Part shown: positions 45,041-55,772 of the stretch, in pieces
Layout: each line of letters begins with the position of its first letter
Position numbering within the stretch: position 1 is the stretch's first letter
From: Parabacteroides chongii
Lineage (GTDB): Bacteria; Bacteroidota; Bacteroidia; Bacteroidales; Tannerellaceae
DNA: 64,000 bases
Direction of reading: 5' to 3'
NCBI RefSeq assembly: GCF_029581355.1
Contig: NZ_CP120849.1
Coordinates: forward strand, 4,434,501-4,498,500
Notes under the pieces: generated by a model
The model's input: the letters and a program-made list of their open reading frames with translations, nothing else
The model's database searches: none
What the model was told of the DNA's origin: nothing
Program-made: the position numbers and the translations under genes

Positions 45041-47092
45041 TTATCCGATCAACTGGACGCTACGTTTGATAAACTGGCTTAATGCCTCGCCTTTCAGCAT
45101 GCCGTTGGCGAGCAGAGCCAGGTCGATCAACTGGCTGACCAACTTGTTGCCAGCAGCATATTCGGCCAGGATGGCATTACGCTGTGAAACCAGTTCGTCG
45201 ATCTTATGATTCGTATTCGTCATGTCTTCTTTTTCTTCAGAAGTGATCTCTTCTTCTTTCTTGTTGTTTTGAGCATCACGAAGATCTGATTGACGAGCTT
45301 TCCAACCTTTCAGATCTGCCAGGATCGGTTTCAGCCTTTCTTCACAGTTCTGTTCTTCGTCCGAAAGTACTTTCTTAACCAGTTCGTGATCCGTATTCAG
45401 TACCAGGTTGTAGTTGTCAGGCATTTCGCCATAGAATGACATACCCGGCTGCATAGCAGACATTTCACGCATACGGCGCATATATTCGCTCTGTGTCAGC
45501 ATGACAGGATTTGAATTTTCACCCAATGCTTCGAAAGTAACGATAAAGTCTGTCTTTTCTATCTTCGGCAACTGACTCTTGAACATTTCCTGCAAGGCAT
45601 TCTTCTGATCTTCATCCAATGTTACCTGACCAACATTCTCTTTACGGATCAGATTGTCGATCGTATCGCTGTCTACACGGACGAAACGAGTCTTTTCAAA
45701 CTTCTGTTCCATCTGGCTGATGGCATGCACATCCAGCTGACCGTCCATGATCAATACGCTGTATGCTTTATCTTTAGCAGCCTGGATATAACTGTACTGG
45801 TCGTTTACATTCGTTGTGTACAGGTAGATCAGGTTGCCGTCCTTGTCCGTCTGATTCGTTTCAACCAGTGCTTTGTATTCTTCGAATGTGTAGTATTTGC
45901 CGTCCACGTCTTTCAGAAGAGCAAATTTGGCAGCACGGTCATAGAACTTTTCGTCGCTCAACATACCATACTGGATGAATAACTTCAGACTATCCCATTT
46001 TTCTTCAAACTGAGGACGGTCGTTCTTGAAGATTTCTTCCAGGCGGTCGGCCACCTTCTTGGTGATGTGGTTGGATATCTTCTTCACATTCTGATCGCTC
46101 TGCAGATAAGAACGGGAAACGTTCAGAGGAATGTCCGGAGAATCAAGTACACCATGCAACAGTGTCAGGAACTCAGGAACGATACCTTCTACGGAGTCGG
46201 TTACGAACACCTGGTTACTGTAGAGCTGTATCTTATTGCGATGCAGGTCGAGATTGCTCTTGATACGCGGGAAATACAGGATACCTGTCAGGTTGAACGG
46301 ATAGTCTACATTCAGATGAATCCAGAACAGAGGTTCTTCTGACATAGGATAAAGGTCACGGTAGAATTTCTTATAATCTTCATCGGTCATATCGGTCGGT
46401 TTGCGAACCCATGCCGGTGTGATCTCGTTAATGATATTGTCTTCGTCAGTATCGACATATTTACCGTCTTTCCATTCCTGTTTTTTACCGAATGCAATAG
46501 GAACCGGAAGGAACCGGCAGTATTTTGTCAGCAAGCCGTTGATCTTGTCTTTATTCAGGAAGTCTTTGTTTTCATCATCGATATACAGGATGATATCTGT
46601 TCCGCGATCGTCTTTTTGTGTTTCTTCCAATGTATACTCAGGTGTACCGTCGCAACTCCATTTCATAGGAACAGCACCTTCTTTATAAGATTTGGTGACA
46701 ATCTCCACTTTCTTTGAAACCATGAAAGAAGAATAGAAACCCAGACCGAAATGTCCGATGATAGCTGCTGCATCATTCTTGTATTTCTCTACGAACTCTT
46801 CAGCACCAGAGAAAGCAATCTGGTTAATATATTTGTCGATCTCTTCAGCGGTCATACCGATACCACGGTCGGAAATCTTGATGATCTTGTCGTCGAAACT
46901 TACATGGACTGCCAAATCTCCCAGCTCGCCTTTGAATTCTCCGACAGATGCCAGTGTTTTTAATTTCTGAGTAGCATCGACAGCATTTGACACTAATTCA
47001 CGAAGAAAGATTTCGTGGTCACTATACAAAAACTTTTTAATGATAGGGAAGATGTTCTCGCTTGTAACACCTATGTTTCCTTGTTTAGCCAT
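45041..47092 (-). CDS. htpG: Molecular chaperone HtpG (Hsp90)
   Basis: 683 aa, full-length bacterial Hsp90. N-terminal GHKL ATPase motifs: ELVSNAVDATQKL (Asn/Asp), DRGIGMT and GHFGLGFYS. Middle domain has LNVSRSYLQ; the C-terminal dimerisation region ends QFIKRSVQLIG. Cytosolic ATP-dependent protein folding under stress. No CIRCE element is seen upstream. Followed in transcription by the IS66 element. Confidence 0.97.
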   Translation of the reverse strand: MAKQGNIGVTSENIFPIIKKFLYSDHEIFLRELVSNAVDATQKLKTLASVGEFKGELGDLAVHVSFDDKIIKISDRGIGMTAEEIDKYINQIAFSGAEEFVEKYKNDAAAIIGHFGLGFYSSFMVSKKVEIVTKSYKEGAVPMKWSCDGTPEYTLEETQKDDRGTDIILYIDDENKDFLNKDKINGLLTKYCRFLPVPIAFGKKQEWKDGKYVDTDEDNIINEITPAWVRKPTDMTDEDYKKFYRDLYPMSEEPLFWIHLNVDYPFNLTGILYFPRIKSNLDLHRNKIQLYSNQVFVTDSVEGIVPEFLTLLHGVLDSPDIPLNVSRSYLQSDQNVKKISNHITKKVADRLEEIFKNDRPQFEEKWDSLKLFIQYGMLSDEKFYDRAAKFALLKDVDGKYYTFEEYKALVETNQTDKDGNLIYLYTTNVNDQYSYIQAAKDKAYSVLIMDGQLDVHAISQMEQKFEKTRFVRVDSDTIDNLIRKENVGQVTLDEDQKNALQEMFKSQLPKIEKTDFIVTFEALGENSNPVMLTQSEYMRRMREMSAMQPGMSFYGEMPDNYNLVLNTDHELVKKVLSDEEQNCEERLKPILADLKGWKARQSDLRDAQNNKKEEEITSEEKEDMTNTNHKIDELVSQRNAILAEYAAGNKLVSQLIDLALLANGMLKGEALSQFIKRSVQLIG

Positions 47093-47150
47093 TTTATTTA
47101 TATTTTTATGTTATACTATTCGTTTGACGTTACGATATAAACAAAAAAAA

Positions 47151-47173
47151 TGCCAGATAGGTTCTATCTGACA
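47151..47173 (-). terminator. Terminator of clpC
   Basis: TGCCAGATAG pairs with CTATCTGACA around GTT; on the minus strand a T8 run follows. Confidence 0.8.
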
Positions 47174-47201
47174 TTTTGACTTTATTACCGGAAGAAACGG
47201 C

Positions 47202-49763
47202 TTATTCCTGTTCCTTCTTTTCTACGGATGTTACTATTTTCTGTTCTTCTTTGTTGAAGTCTACAACGATCTTGTCGCCTTCACCTACAGAAGCACGGAT
47301 GATCAGTTCTGCCATTTCATCTTCCAGGTATTTCTGGATAGCACGTTTCAGTGGACGGGCACCGAACTGTACATCGTAGCCTTTCGTTGCGATGAAGTCT
47401 TTTGCCTCATCGGTAAGAACCAATTCGTAACCCAGACCACAAACACGTTTGTAAAGTCCCTGTAACTCAATATCGATGATCTTGTGGATTGCATCTTTAT
47501 CAAGCTGGTCGAACATGATGATGTCGTCGACACGATTCAAGAATTCCGGAGCGAACGCCTTGTTCAACGCTTTCTGAATTACGCTGCGTGAGAAATCCTT
47601 ATCCGGTTCACCGGCAGCCTGCGAACTGAATCCGACACCACGACCGAAGTCTTTCAACTGACGTGTTCCGATATTGGAAGTCATGATCAGAATAGTGTTC
47701 TTAAAGTCGATCCGTCTGCCAAGACTGTCAGTCAAGCGACCTTCGTCGAGTACCTGCAACAACAGGTTGAATACATCGGGATGCGCTTTTTCGATCTCAT
47801 CCAGCAATACGACAGAGTAGGGTTTACGACGAACTTTTTCTGTTAACTGACCACCTTCTTCATAACCTACGTATCCCGGAGGTGCACCGATCAGGCGGGA
47901 AACCGCGAACTTTTCAAGATATTCACTCATGTCGATACGAACCAAAGCATCTGCCGAGTCAAACAGGTATTCTGCTAACTTCTTGGCAAGGTGAGTTTTA
48001 CCTACACCTGTCGGACCTAAGAACATAAAGGTACCGATCGGCTTGTTCGGATCTTTCAGACCGACACGGTTACGCTGGATCGCTTTTACGATCTTCTGAA
48101 CGGCATCGTCCTGGCCGACTACCTGCTTTTTCAGGTTCTCTGCCATTTCCAGCAGTTTCAGGTTTTCAGCTTTAGCGATACGCTGAACGGGAACGCCTGA
48201 CATCATGGCTACTACTTCGGCAACTTTGTCTTCATCCACTGTTTCGCGGTGCTCCTGCAATTCCTGTTCCCATTTGGCTTTTGCGGCTTCCAACTGCAGC
48301 AGATATTGACGCTCTTTATCACGGAAACTTGCGGCCAGTTCGAAATTCTGAGACTTCACGGCTGCCAGTTTTTCTGTTTTTGTATCTTCTATCTTTGCTT
48401 CCAGTTCTTCGATGCTTTTCGGAACGGTGATATTAGATATATGTACGCGAGAACCTGCCTCATCCAGGGCGTCGATCGCTTTATCCGGGAAGTTACGGTC
48501 GCTGATATAGCGCTCTGTCAGCTTTACACAAGCATCGAGGGCTTCGTCAGTATAGATCACATTGTGATGTTCTTCGTAACGCGGTTTAATATTTTTCAAT
48601 ATCTGCAATGTCTCTTCGGCTGTTGTCGGGTCGACGATCACCTTTTGGAAACGACGTTCCAAAGCTCCGTCTTTCTCGATGTTCTTACGATACTCATCCA
48701 AAGTCGTAGCGCCGATACATTGTATTTCACCACGTGCCAGGGCCGGTTTCAGCATGTTGGCCGCATCCATAGAGCCGGAAGCCGATCCTGCACCTACGAT
48801 CGTATGGATCTCATCGATGAACAGGATGATGTTCGGGTTCTTCGAAAGTTCGTTCAGGATGGCTTTGATGCGTTCCTCAAACTGTCCGCGGTATTTTGTT
48901 CCGGCTACGATAGAAGCCATGTCCAGGCTGATCACGCGCTTGTCGAACAATACCCGTGATACCTTTCGCTGGATAATACGTAGGGCAAGTCCTTCTACGA
49001 TAGCAGATTTACCAACTCCCGGTTCACCGATCAGTACCGGATTGTTCTTTTTACGACGGCTTAATATCTGTGCCAGACGTTCGATCTCTTTTTCACGACC
49101 GACGATCGGGTCCAACCTATTCTCGGCAGCAGCACGTGTCATATCTGTACCGAAATTGTCCAGTACAGGTGTATCGTTTGGCGACTTCGGTTGTGCGGCT
49201 CCGGTTCCGGAAGAGGAGCGGGGAGACTCTTTGCGGGAAGAGAAGTCTTCATCTTCGTCGTCTTCATCATCTGTGTAACCGTCGCTGATCTCGTCGATCT
49301 CTTCCAGCTCTTCCATGCGGTTCATGTCGGTTCCGCCAACCAGGTTGTTGTATACGTTACGATAGTTTATACCGGCTTCGCTCAGTGCTTTGGCGGCTAC
49401 GTTGAACTCTTCTTTCAGGATGGCCAACAACAAATGTTCCGTGCCGGTCTCGTCTGTCTTGAACAAACGGGATTCCAACATGCTCATACGTAAAACACGT
49501 TCTGTTGTCTTACTGATCGCTATATCATGCAGTTCGGCCTCTTCTGTCTCAAATGTATTTTTGATCTCCTGCTCAATTCTTCTCTTTATATCGAATACGT
49601 CGGCATGCAAATCACGCAATAACTGCATGGCTTTACCTTCACCGTCGCGGATGATACCAAGCATTAAGTGTTCCGGCCCGATATAGCTGTTTTGAAGCCT
49701 GGCGGCCTCTTCGCGGCTATATTCTATAACGTCAATAAGCCTTTTCGAATAATTATTTTTCAT
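47202..49763 (-). CDS. clpC: ATP-dependent Clp protease ATP-binding subunit ClpC
   Basis: 853 aa from [23 protein letters not shown] 49808 would add a non-homologous stretch. Clp N-domain repeats ~1-150, a Ser/Glu/Asp-rich linker (~165-200), AAA module 1 with GEPGVGKS, a UVR-like coiled middle region, and AAA module 2 with [11 protein letters not shown]. Unfolds substrates for ClpP. Ends in a charged tail [15 protein letters not shown]. Divergent from gyrA. Confidence 0.96.
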   Translation of the reverse strand: MKNNYSKRLIDVIEYSREEAARLQNSYIGPEHLMLGIIRDGEGKAMQLLRDLHADVFDIKRRIEQEIKNTFETEEAELHDIAISKTTERVLRMSMLESRLFKTDETGTEHLLLAILKEEFNVAAKALSEAGINYRNVYNNLVGGTDMNRMEELEEIDEISDGYTDDEDDEDEDFSSRKESPRSSSGTGAAQPKSPNDTPVLDNFGTDMTRAAAENRLDPIVGREKEIERLAQILSRRKKNNPVLIGEPGVGKSAIVEGLALRIIQRKVSRVLFDKRVISLDMASIVAGTKYRGQFEERIKAILNELSKNPNIILFIDEIHTIVGAGSASGSMDAANMLKPALARGEIQCIGATTLDEYRKNIEKDGALERRFQKVIVDPTTAEETLQILKNIKPRYEEHHNVIYTDEALDACVKLTERYISDRNFPDKAIDALDEAGSRVHISNITVPKSIEELEAKIEDTKTEKLAAVKSQNFELAASFRDKERQYLLQLEAAKAKWEQELQEHRETVDEDKVAEVVAMMSGVPVQRIAKAENLKLLEMAENLKKQVVGQDDAVQKIVKAIQRNRVGLKDPNKPIGTFMFLGPTGVGKTHLAKKLAEYLFDSADALVRIDMSEYLEKFAVSRLIGAPPGYVGYEEGGQLTEKVRRKPYSVVLLDEIEKAHPDVFNLLLQVLDEGRLTDSLGRRIDFKNTILIMTSNIGTRQLKDFGRGVGFSSQAAGEPDKDFSRSVIQKALNKAFAPEFLNRVDDIIMFDQLDKDAIHKIIDIELQGLYKRVCGLGYELVLTDEAKDFIATKGYDVQFGARPLKRAIQKYLEDEMAELIIRASVGEGDKIVVDFNKEEQKIVTSVEKKEQE

Positions 49764-49935
49764 ATTAAAATGAATCCTTCTCTTTATAAATAATGTATGT
49801 GAATACAAAGTTAGTAAACTCTCTCTATATATCTAACAAAATTCATGCCATTATTCCTAAGAAAAATGAAGAAAGTGCTTAAATATCCTTATTAAGCTCC
49901 TTGTCTATCCGGTAAAAGTACGGCAGAAGAATAGT

Positions 49936-50034
49936 GTTTCACTAGGGTGAAACAGTTGTTTCTCCTAGATGAAACACTTGTTCCATTAGGATGAAACACT
50001 TTTTTGAAAAAAGAGCTGTTTCCCCCGGATGCGG
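49936..50034. repeat. Tandem palindromes at a 22-bp period between clpC and gyrA
   Basis: GTTTCACTAGGGTGAAAC (49936-49953), GTTTCTCCTAGATGAAAC (49958-49975) and GTTCCATTAGGATGAAAC (49980-49997), then a decayed GTTTCCCCCGGATG at 50018. Units 1-3 start exactly 22 bp apart, and each can form a hairpin or bind a dimeric protein. Confidence 0.6.
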
Positions 50035-50142
50035 AATAAAAACATTTTTTTCAGCATAAAAACTTTCGTGATACAGGGAAAAGCCTTACCTTAGTGCACT
50101 TTTTAAAAGATGAGATATTGAGTGTAATTAATATAAAACTAA

Positions 50143-52722
50143 ATGGTTGATCAAGACAGAATTATTAAGATTAACATCGAGGAGGAAATGAAATCGGCAT
50201 ACATTGACTATTCAATGTCTGTCATCGTTTCACGTGCCCTTCCGGATGTTAGGGATGGTTTTAAACCGGTTCATCGTCGTATTTTGTTTGGAATGAATGA
50301 ATTGGGAAATACATCCGACAAACCTTATAAAAAATCTGCGAGAATTGTTGGTGAAGTTTTAGGTAAATATCATCCACATGGCGACTCGTCCGTCTATTTC
50401 GCAATGGTTCGTATGGCACAGACATGGTCTATGCGTTATACATTGGTCGATGGACAAGGTAACTTTGGTTCTGTGGACGGTGACAGTCCTGCCGCTATGC
50501 GTTACACGGAGGCAAGATTAAGTAAGCTTGCCGAGGAAATGCTCCGGGACATCGAGAAGGATACAGTAGATTTTCAGCTGAACTTTGATGATACGCTGAA
50601 AGAACCGACTGTGTTGCCGACCCGTATTCCTAATCTGCTGGTAAATGGAGGTTCGGGTATTGCTGTTGGTATGGCTACAAATATGCCGACACACAATTTG
50701 ACCGAAGTACTTGACGGATGTATTGCCTATATCGACGCTCGTGGAGATATTGACGTAGAAGGATTGATGCAATATATCAAAGCTCCTGACTTTCCGACCG
50801 GTGCAACGATCTACGGATATGCCGGCGTAAAAGAAGCTTTTGAAACCGGTAGAGGACGTATCATCCTCCGTGGTAAAGCAGAGATTGAAGTAGAAAACAA
50901 TCACGAGAAGATTGTTATTACCGAAATTCCTTATCTTGTTAATAAGGCTGAATTGATCAAGTATATAGCTGATCTGGTAAACGATAAACGTATTGACGGT
51001 ATTTCCAACGTGAACGATGAATCCGACCGTAACGGTATGCGTATTGTCGTCGATGTGAAACGTGATGCCAACTCTGGTGTTGTACTGAATAAATTGTATA
51101 AGCTGACTGCACTGCAATCTTCTTTCAGTGTAAACAATATCGCTTTGGTCAACGGTCGTCCGAGACAGTTGAACTTGAAAGATATGATCAAGGCTTTTAT
51201 CGAACATCGGCATGAAGTTGTTATCCGTCGTACACGTTTCGAACTGAAGAAAGCGGAAGAAAGAGCGCATATCCTGGAAGGTTTGATCATTGCCTCAGAC
51301 AATATCGACGAAGTAATCGCTATCATCAAATCATCGAAAAGCCCGAATGAGGCTATCGAACGTTTGATGGAACGTTTCTCGCTGTCTGATATTCAGGCAC
51401 GTGCCATTGTTGAAATGAGACTTCGCCAGTTGACCGGACTGGAACAGGATAAACTGCGTGCGGAATACGAAGAAATAGAGAAGTTGATCGCCCGTTTAAA
51501 AGAAATTCTTGAAAACGAGGATGTTCGTATGGACGTTATCAAAGGAGAACTGGAAGAAGTAAAAGAAAAGTTTGGCGATGAGCGTAAAACGGATATCGTA
51601 TATGCTTCCGAAGAACTGAATCCGGAAGATTTCTATGCGGATGATGAAATGATCATCACCATTTCTCACATGGGATACATCAAGCGTACGCCACTGAGCG
51701 AATTCCGTGCCCAGGGACGTGGCGGAGTAGGAGCAAAGGGATCGGTAACACGTGACGAAGACTTCGTAGAATATATCTATCCGGCATCCATGCATGCAAC
51801 CTTGCTGATATTTACGGCAAAAGGTAAATGTTATTGGCTGAAAGTATACGAAATACCTGAAGGAGCTAAGAATGCGAAGGGTAGAGCTATCCAGAATTTA
51901 TTGAATATCGAACCGGATGATAAAGTAAATGCTTTTATCCGTGTAAAGAAACTGACAACTGATACCGAATTTATCAATTCACATTATCTGTTGTTCTGTA
52001 CCAAGAAAGGTGTTATCAAGAAAACATTGCTTGAAGCATATTCACGTCCGCGCCAGAATGGTGTAAACGCCATCACATTGCGTGAAGACGACGGCTTGAT
52101 CGAAGTTTGTTTGACAAACGGCAATAATGAAGTGCTGATTGCAAACCGTAATGGACGTGCTATACGTTTCCATGAAAGTGCTGTTCGTGTAATGGGACGT
52201 ACAGCATCCGGAGTAAGGGGTATGACATTGGATGACGATCCTGCCGATGAAGTTGTAGGAATGGTATGTATCAAAGACAAGGAAGCCGATACGGTATTAG
52301 TTGTTTCTGAGCAGGGTTACGGAAAACGTTCGGTTGTGGAAGATTACCGTATGACGAACCGTGGCGGTAAAGGTGTTAAGACGCTCAACATTACAGATAA
52401 GACAGGTAAACTTGTTGCCATTAAAAATGTTACAGTAGAAAATGATATCATGATCATCAACAAGTCCGGTATTGCTATTCGTATGAAAGTTACCGACTTG
52501 AACGTTATCGGACGTGCAACGCAAGGTGTACGCCTGATCAACTTAGGTAAACGTAACGATGAAATAGCCTCGGTATGTAAGGTATTATCCGAACCGGATG
52601 AGCAGGAGGTGGATGACGAAAACGCTGAACTGGATGCTCAGAATGAGAATAATGAAAAATTAACCGGGTTTGGAGGATCTGAAGATATCGCAAATGATAC
52701 TGAAGAGACAACAAATGAATAA
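50143..52722 (+). CDS. gyrA: DNA gyrase subunit A
   Basis: 859 aa. Catalytic Tyr121 in [10 protein letters not shown]. The quinolone-resistance region reads [17 protein letters not shown] with Ser82 present (E. coli Ser83 equivalent), i.e. no classic resistance change at that site. The C-terminal beta-pinwheel holds the GyrA-box-like RGGVGAKG. An acidic, Asn-rich tail ends the protein. A weak -7-like TACCTTAG lies at 50087-50094. Confidence 0.97.
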   Translation: MVDQDRIIKINIEEEMKSAYIDYSMSVIVSRALPDVRDGFKPVHRRILFGMNELGNTSDKPYKKSARIVGEVLGKYHPHGDSSVYFAMVRMAQTWSMRYTLVDGQGNFGSVDGDSPAAMRYTEARLSKLAEEMLRDIEKDTVDFQLNFDDTLKEPTVLPTRIPNLLVNGGSGIAVGMATNMPTHNLTEVLDGCIAYIDARGDIDVEGLMQYIKAPDFPTGATIYGYAGVKEAFETGRGRIILRGKAEIEVENNHEKIVITEIPYLVNKAELIKYIADLVNDKRIDGISNVNDESDRNGMRIVVDVKRDANSGVVLNKLYKLTALQSSFSVNNIALVNGRPRQLNLKDMIKAFIEHRHEVVIRRTRFELKKAEERAHILEGLIIASDNIDEVIAIIKSSKSPNEAIERLMERFSLSDIQARAIVEMRLRQLTGLEQDKLRAEYEEIEKLIARLKEILENEDVRMDVIKGELEEVKEKFGDERKTDIVYASEELNPEDFYADDEMIITISHMGYIKRTPLSEFRAQGRGGVGAKGSVTRDEDFVEYIYPASMHATLLIFTAKGKCYWLKVYEIPEGAKNAKGRAIQNLLNIEPDDKVNAFIRVKKLTTDTEFINSHYLLFCTKKGVIKKTLLEAYSRPRQNGVNAITLREDDGLIEVCLTNGNNEVLIANRNGRAIRFHESAVRVMGRTASGVRGMTLDDDPADEVVGMVCIKDKEADTVLVVSEQGYGKRSVVEDYRMTNRGGKGVKTLNITDKTGKLVAIKNVTVENDIMIINKSGIAIRMKVTDLNVIGRATQGVRLINLGKRNDEIASVCKVLSEPDEQEVDDENAELDAQNENNEKLTGFGGSEDIANDTEETTNE

Positions 52723-52762
52723 TTTAAACAAATAGAAATATTAATCTCAAATTACTATCACA

Positions 52763-53983
52763 ATGAAACGATTATTGTTAACAGTTGCATTATGTGTTGC
52801 AGCATCTTCTGCCTCTTTCGCTCAAAAGAAAGCCGTTAAAGAAGCACAGGGTATTGCAAAAGGAGACAAGGCTGACTTTACTGAAGCAAGAGCCTTAATC
52901 AAAGGAGCCATGGAAAATCCTGAATCAAAGGATGATGCTCAAACATGGTATGTTGCAGGTTTTATCGAAGATCAGCAGTTTAGTGCAGAAAGAACAAAAC
53001 AGATTTTGGGACAGCAGCCGAACGAACCGGTTATGTATGATGCATTGATCGCTATCCTTCCTTATTTCAAGAAAGCTTACGAACTGGATCAATTACCTAA
53101 TGAAAAAGGTAAAATCAAACCTAAATATACAAAAGACATCAAGAGTATCTTGAGTGCTGATCATGTATATTATTTCAACGGTGGTGCTTACTATTTCGAT
53201 CAGAAAGATTATAAGAAAGCTTATGATTTCTTTAATCAGTATCTGGAAATCTCTGAATTACCCATGTTTGAAGGAACTCAGACTGCAGAGAAAGACTCTA
53301 CTTTCATGACAGTTCAGTTCTATGCTGCTGTAGCTGCAACTCAGCTGGGTGATTCTCCTACAGCTATCAAAGCTTTGAGCCGTGCTAAAGACACAGATTT
53401 CAGACAGAATGATGTTTATCAGTATCTGGCTTATGAATATCAACAGGCAGGTGATTCTGTAAATCACATAAAAACATTGGAAGAAGGTTTGGTAAAATTT
53501 CCGAATGAAGACTTTTATCTGATGAGTTTGATCGATACATATGTTCGTTCAGGTCAGAATGAAAAGGCTATCGAAAATCTGACAACAGCTATTGCTAAGA
53601 ATCCGGAGAACGGACAGCTTTATCATGTGATGGGTATCGTTTATGAAACAGGTTTGAAAGATTATGCAAAGGCTGAAGAATTCTTCAAGAAAGCATTGGA
53701 AATCAATCCGGAATCAGCTGAATCTTTGTCTAGCTTAGGTCGTGTATATTACAACCAGGGTGTAAACAAACAAGGTGAGGCTAATATGATCAATGATAGT
53801 AAGAAATATCAGGAAGAATTAGCTGTAGCTAAAGATCTTTTCAAAAAAGCTCTTCCTTATTTTCAGAAAGCTCACGAATTAAAACCTGATGAATCAGAAT
53901 ATATGATTGCTTTAAGAGGTATCTATTATAATCTGAACATGGGTCCGGAACTGGAAGCTATCGAAGCTGAAATGAACAAATAA
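52763..53983 (+). CDS. Exported tetratricopeptide repeat protein
   Basis: 406 aa, signal peptide MKRLLLTVALCVAASSASFAQ. TPR-type helices along the length, clearest at ~255-330 (NPENGQLYHVMGIVYETG, DYAKAEEFFKKALEINPESAESLSSLGRVY) and near the end. 40 bp after gyrA, so probably read through from it. Periplasmic scaffold of unknown partner. Confidence 0.85.
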   Translation: MKRLLLTVALCVAASSASFAQKKAVKEAQGIAKGDKADFTEARALIKGAMENPESKDDAQTWYVAGFIEDQQFSAERTKQILGQQPNEPVMYDALIAILPYFKKAYELDQLPNEKGKIKPKYTKDIKSILSADHVYYFNGGAYYFDQKDYKKAYDFFNQYLEISELPMFEGTQTAEKDSTFMTVQFYAAVAATQLGDSPTAIKALSRAKDTDFRQNDVYQYLAYEYQQAGDSVNHIKTLEEGLVKFPNEDFYLMSLIDTYVRSGQNEKAIENLTTAIAKNPENGQLYHVMGIVYETGLKDYAKAEEFFKKALEINPESAESLSSLGRVYYNQGVNKQGEANMINDSKKYQEELAVAKDLFKKALPYFQKAHELKPDESEYMIALRGIYYNLNMGPELEAIEAEMNK

Positions 53984-54001
53984 TAATCATTTTATTATAT
54001 A

Positions 54002-54037
54002 AAAAATAGCCGTCTCACAATCGAGACGGCTATTTTT
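54002..54037 (+). terminator. Terminator after the TPR gene
   Basis: AAAAATAGCCGTCTC and GAGACGGCTATTTTT around ACAATC, followed by more T. Confidence 0.9.
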
Positions 54038-54504
54038 TTGTCCGTGTATCTCCAGACTATCGTATTTTCCATGCGTTTCAAATTCAAGAAAATAGGCAAG
54101 AGATAGAGATTTCAAATATTTCTATTAAACATAATGGTGATTATAAAAAGTAGTAGTGAAAGTATATTATATTGATAAAGTGTAAAACAACGAATTATAC
54201 TATATAAAAAATCCGTATATAACTTCACAGTTACATACGGACCAAACAAATAACAAACTCTACTTATATGAAAAAACAAATACTACTAACATAATTATTA
54301 CAGAATCTTTCTTCTAAGCTCTGTGTATCATTATAACAATGATAAGGTTTATTTAGTTCTGACTACTAACTAATTTTCTGTTATTTTTTCCTGCTTATTT
54401 CAAGCATATATACAGAACTATTTTCGTCAAAGAACTATATTTTATACGCTATTATAACAAAATGTCATTTATATATGTTTTGCTTCCGTATGCTAATAAA
54501 AGCT
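54038..54504. other. AT-rich gap without a recognisable gene
   Basis: About 470 bp of AT-rich sequence with no credible ORF, no tRNA-like fold noticed and no repeat shared with the rest of the window. Confidence 0.5.
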
Positions 54505-54550
54505 AAAAAGGCATATGTCGTATCAGGTAAGATACGACATATGCCTTTTT
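54505..54550. terminator. Strong bidirectional hairpin
   Basis: A 20-bp perfect stem, AAAAAGGCATATGTCGTATC with its complement, around AGGTAA, with T-runs on either strand. Lies 19 bp downstream (minus strand) of the small ORF ending at 54570. Confidence 0.85.
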
Positions 54551-54569
54551 GCGTTGTATTTGTTCGTTT

Positions 54570-54728
54570 TTAAATAAATGCGATATGCATATCCCTATAC
54601 CTGTTAATCTGACAATTAACAAGGTTTTCCTTTGCTATCATCTCACAATCTTCTATATCCATGCCGTTTTCAGGAACACTCCAATACCACAACATAGGTA
54701 CTTGATTTTCTCTTTTTGTTGTTTCCAT
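54570..54728 (-). CDS. Possible small protein (52 aa)
   Basis: METTKRENQVPMLWYWSVPE... to the stop at 54570, preceded by AAAAGGAGAAAA, a good ribosome site for this genome, and followed by a strong terminator. No family recognised; acidic middle, no membrane segment. A longer start at 54755 is less well placed. The ribosome site and terminator are the main support. Confidence 0.4.
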   Translation of the reverse strand: METTKRENQVPMLWYWSVPENGMDIEDCEMIAKENLVNCQINRYRDMHIAFI

Positions 54729-54941
54729 TTTTCTCCTTTTTAAATTCAACTTCATACATAAGACAGAAAAAAAGAAAATACCCCTATCATCTTCCTTAAT
54801 TATTTAGAGATTTTCTTTAATCAAGAGCTACAATGTTTTTAATTGAGCTATTAATATATTTTATCAATCTTCTTTGCAGCATTTTCAAACTCTTATCCAT
54901 CTTCTTTCATATAAACAATTAATAATTTAGTGATATAAGCT

Positions 54942-55688
54942 ATGAAGACGTTGAGATTATTTTTAATGGCCACAGGCGTTTTGTTTACTTCTCTGACTTT
55001 TCAGTCATGTTTAGATGATAATGATGACTATCATTATGGATATATGATTCCAAACGCACTAGTGACAGTGAAGCCGGTTAGTGATAATTCATTTTTCCTG
55101 CAATTGGATGACACAACAACCTTGCTACCTGCAAATATAACCTCCTCTCCTTTTGGGAATAAGGAAGTTAGAGCATTAGTTAATTTCAGTGAAGTGAACG
55201 AACCTAGCGAAGGTTATAGCAAAGCTGTTCATATCAATTGGATAGACAGTATATTAACTAAGCAAACTGCTCCGGATTTGGGAGTCGATAATGACTCTGT
55301 ATATGGAGCTGATCCTGTTGAAATGATTAAAGATTGGGTGACAATAGCAGAAGATGGTTATCTGACACTTTGTTTCAGAACATTATGGGGAGATCGTAAT
55401 AAGGCTCATTTCGTAAATTTATTGGTAAACCAGGATCCTGCTAATCCTTATGAGGTAGAATTCCGCCACAATGCTTATGGAGATGTTTACGGTGCTGAAG
55501 GTGATGGATTAGTCGCGTTCAAACTGGACAGTCTGCCTGACACACAAGGTAAAACCGTTAAACTGAAATTAAAATGGAAATCATTTAGCGGAGAAAAATC
55601 TGCAGAGTTCGATTATTGTACACGTAAGTCAACTCCTTCCAACAAGTCTGGAATTGGTGAAGAAAGAAGTGTTTTGAATCTGAAATAA
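54942..55688 (+). CDS. NigD-like lipoprotein
   Basis: 248 aa, lipobox FQSC with Cys23, then an acidic DDNDDYHYGY start after the lipid site. Matches the NigD-like layout: N-terminal OB-type region, then a beta-rich C-terminal domain (VTIAEDGYLTLCFRTLWG, KAHFVNLLVN). Function unknown in Bacteroides; first described near a bacteriocin locus. Monocistronic, with its own terminator. Confidence 0.82.
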   Translation: MKTLRLFLMATGVLFTSLTFQSCLDDNDDYHYGYMIPNALVTVKPVSDNSFFLQLDDTTTLLPANITSSPFGNKEVRALVNFSEVNEPSEGYSKAVHINWIDSILTKQTAPDLGVDNDSVYGADPVEMIKDWVTIAEDGYLTLCFRTLWGDRNKAHFVNLLVNQDPANPYEVEFRHNAYGDVYGAEGDGLVAFKLDSLPDTQGKTVKLKLKWKSFSGEKSAEFDYCTRKSTPSNKSGIGEERSVLNLK

Positions 55689-55710
55689 CTTTTTCTCACT
55701 ATGGTATAGA

Positions 55711-55741
55711 AAAAAGGCATCTGCAATACGGATGCCTTTTT
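55711..55741 (+). terminator. Terminator after the NigD-like gene
   Basis: AAAAAGGCATC and GATGCCTTTTT around TGCAATACG, located between convergent genes. Confidence 0.88.
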
Positions 55742-55772
55742 CTTTTACGGAACTATTATGATTATGAAAGAT

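Noticed and set aside
49936..50034. CRISPR-like or CIRCE heat-shock element before clpC
   Set aside because: Units are 18-bp palindromes with 4-bp gaps, not spacers; the sequence does not match the CIRCE inverted repeat.
45041..53983. Horizontal transfer of the htpG-clpC-gyrA block
   Set aside because: These are full-length core genes with ordinary composition and their own terminators; only the IS66 element beside htpG is mobile.
54549..54743. Plus-strand 64-aa ORF in the gap before the NigD-like gene
   Set aside because: It starts inside the terminator stem, has no ribosome site and lies opposite a better supported minus-strand ORF.
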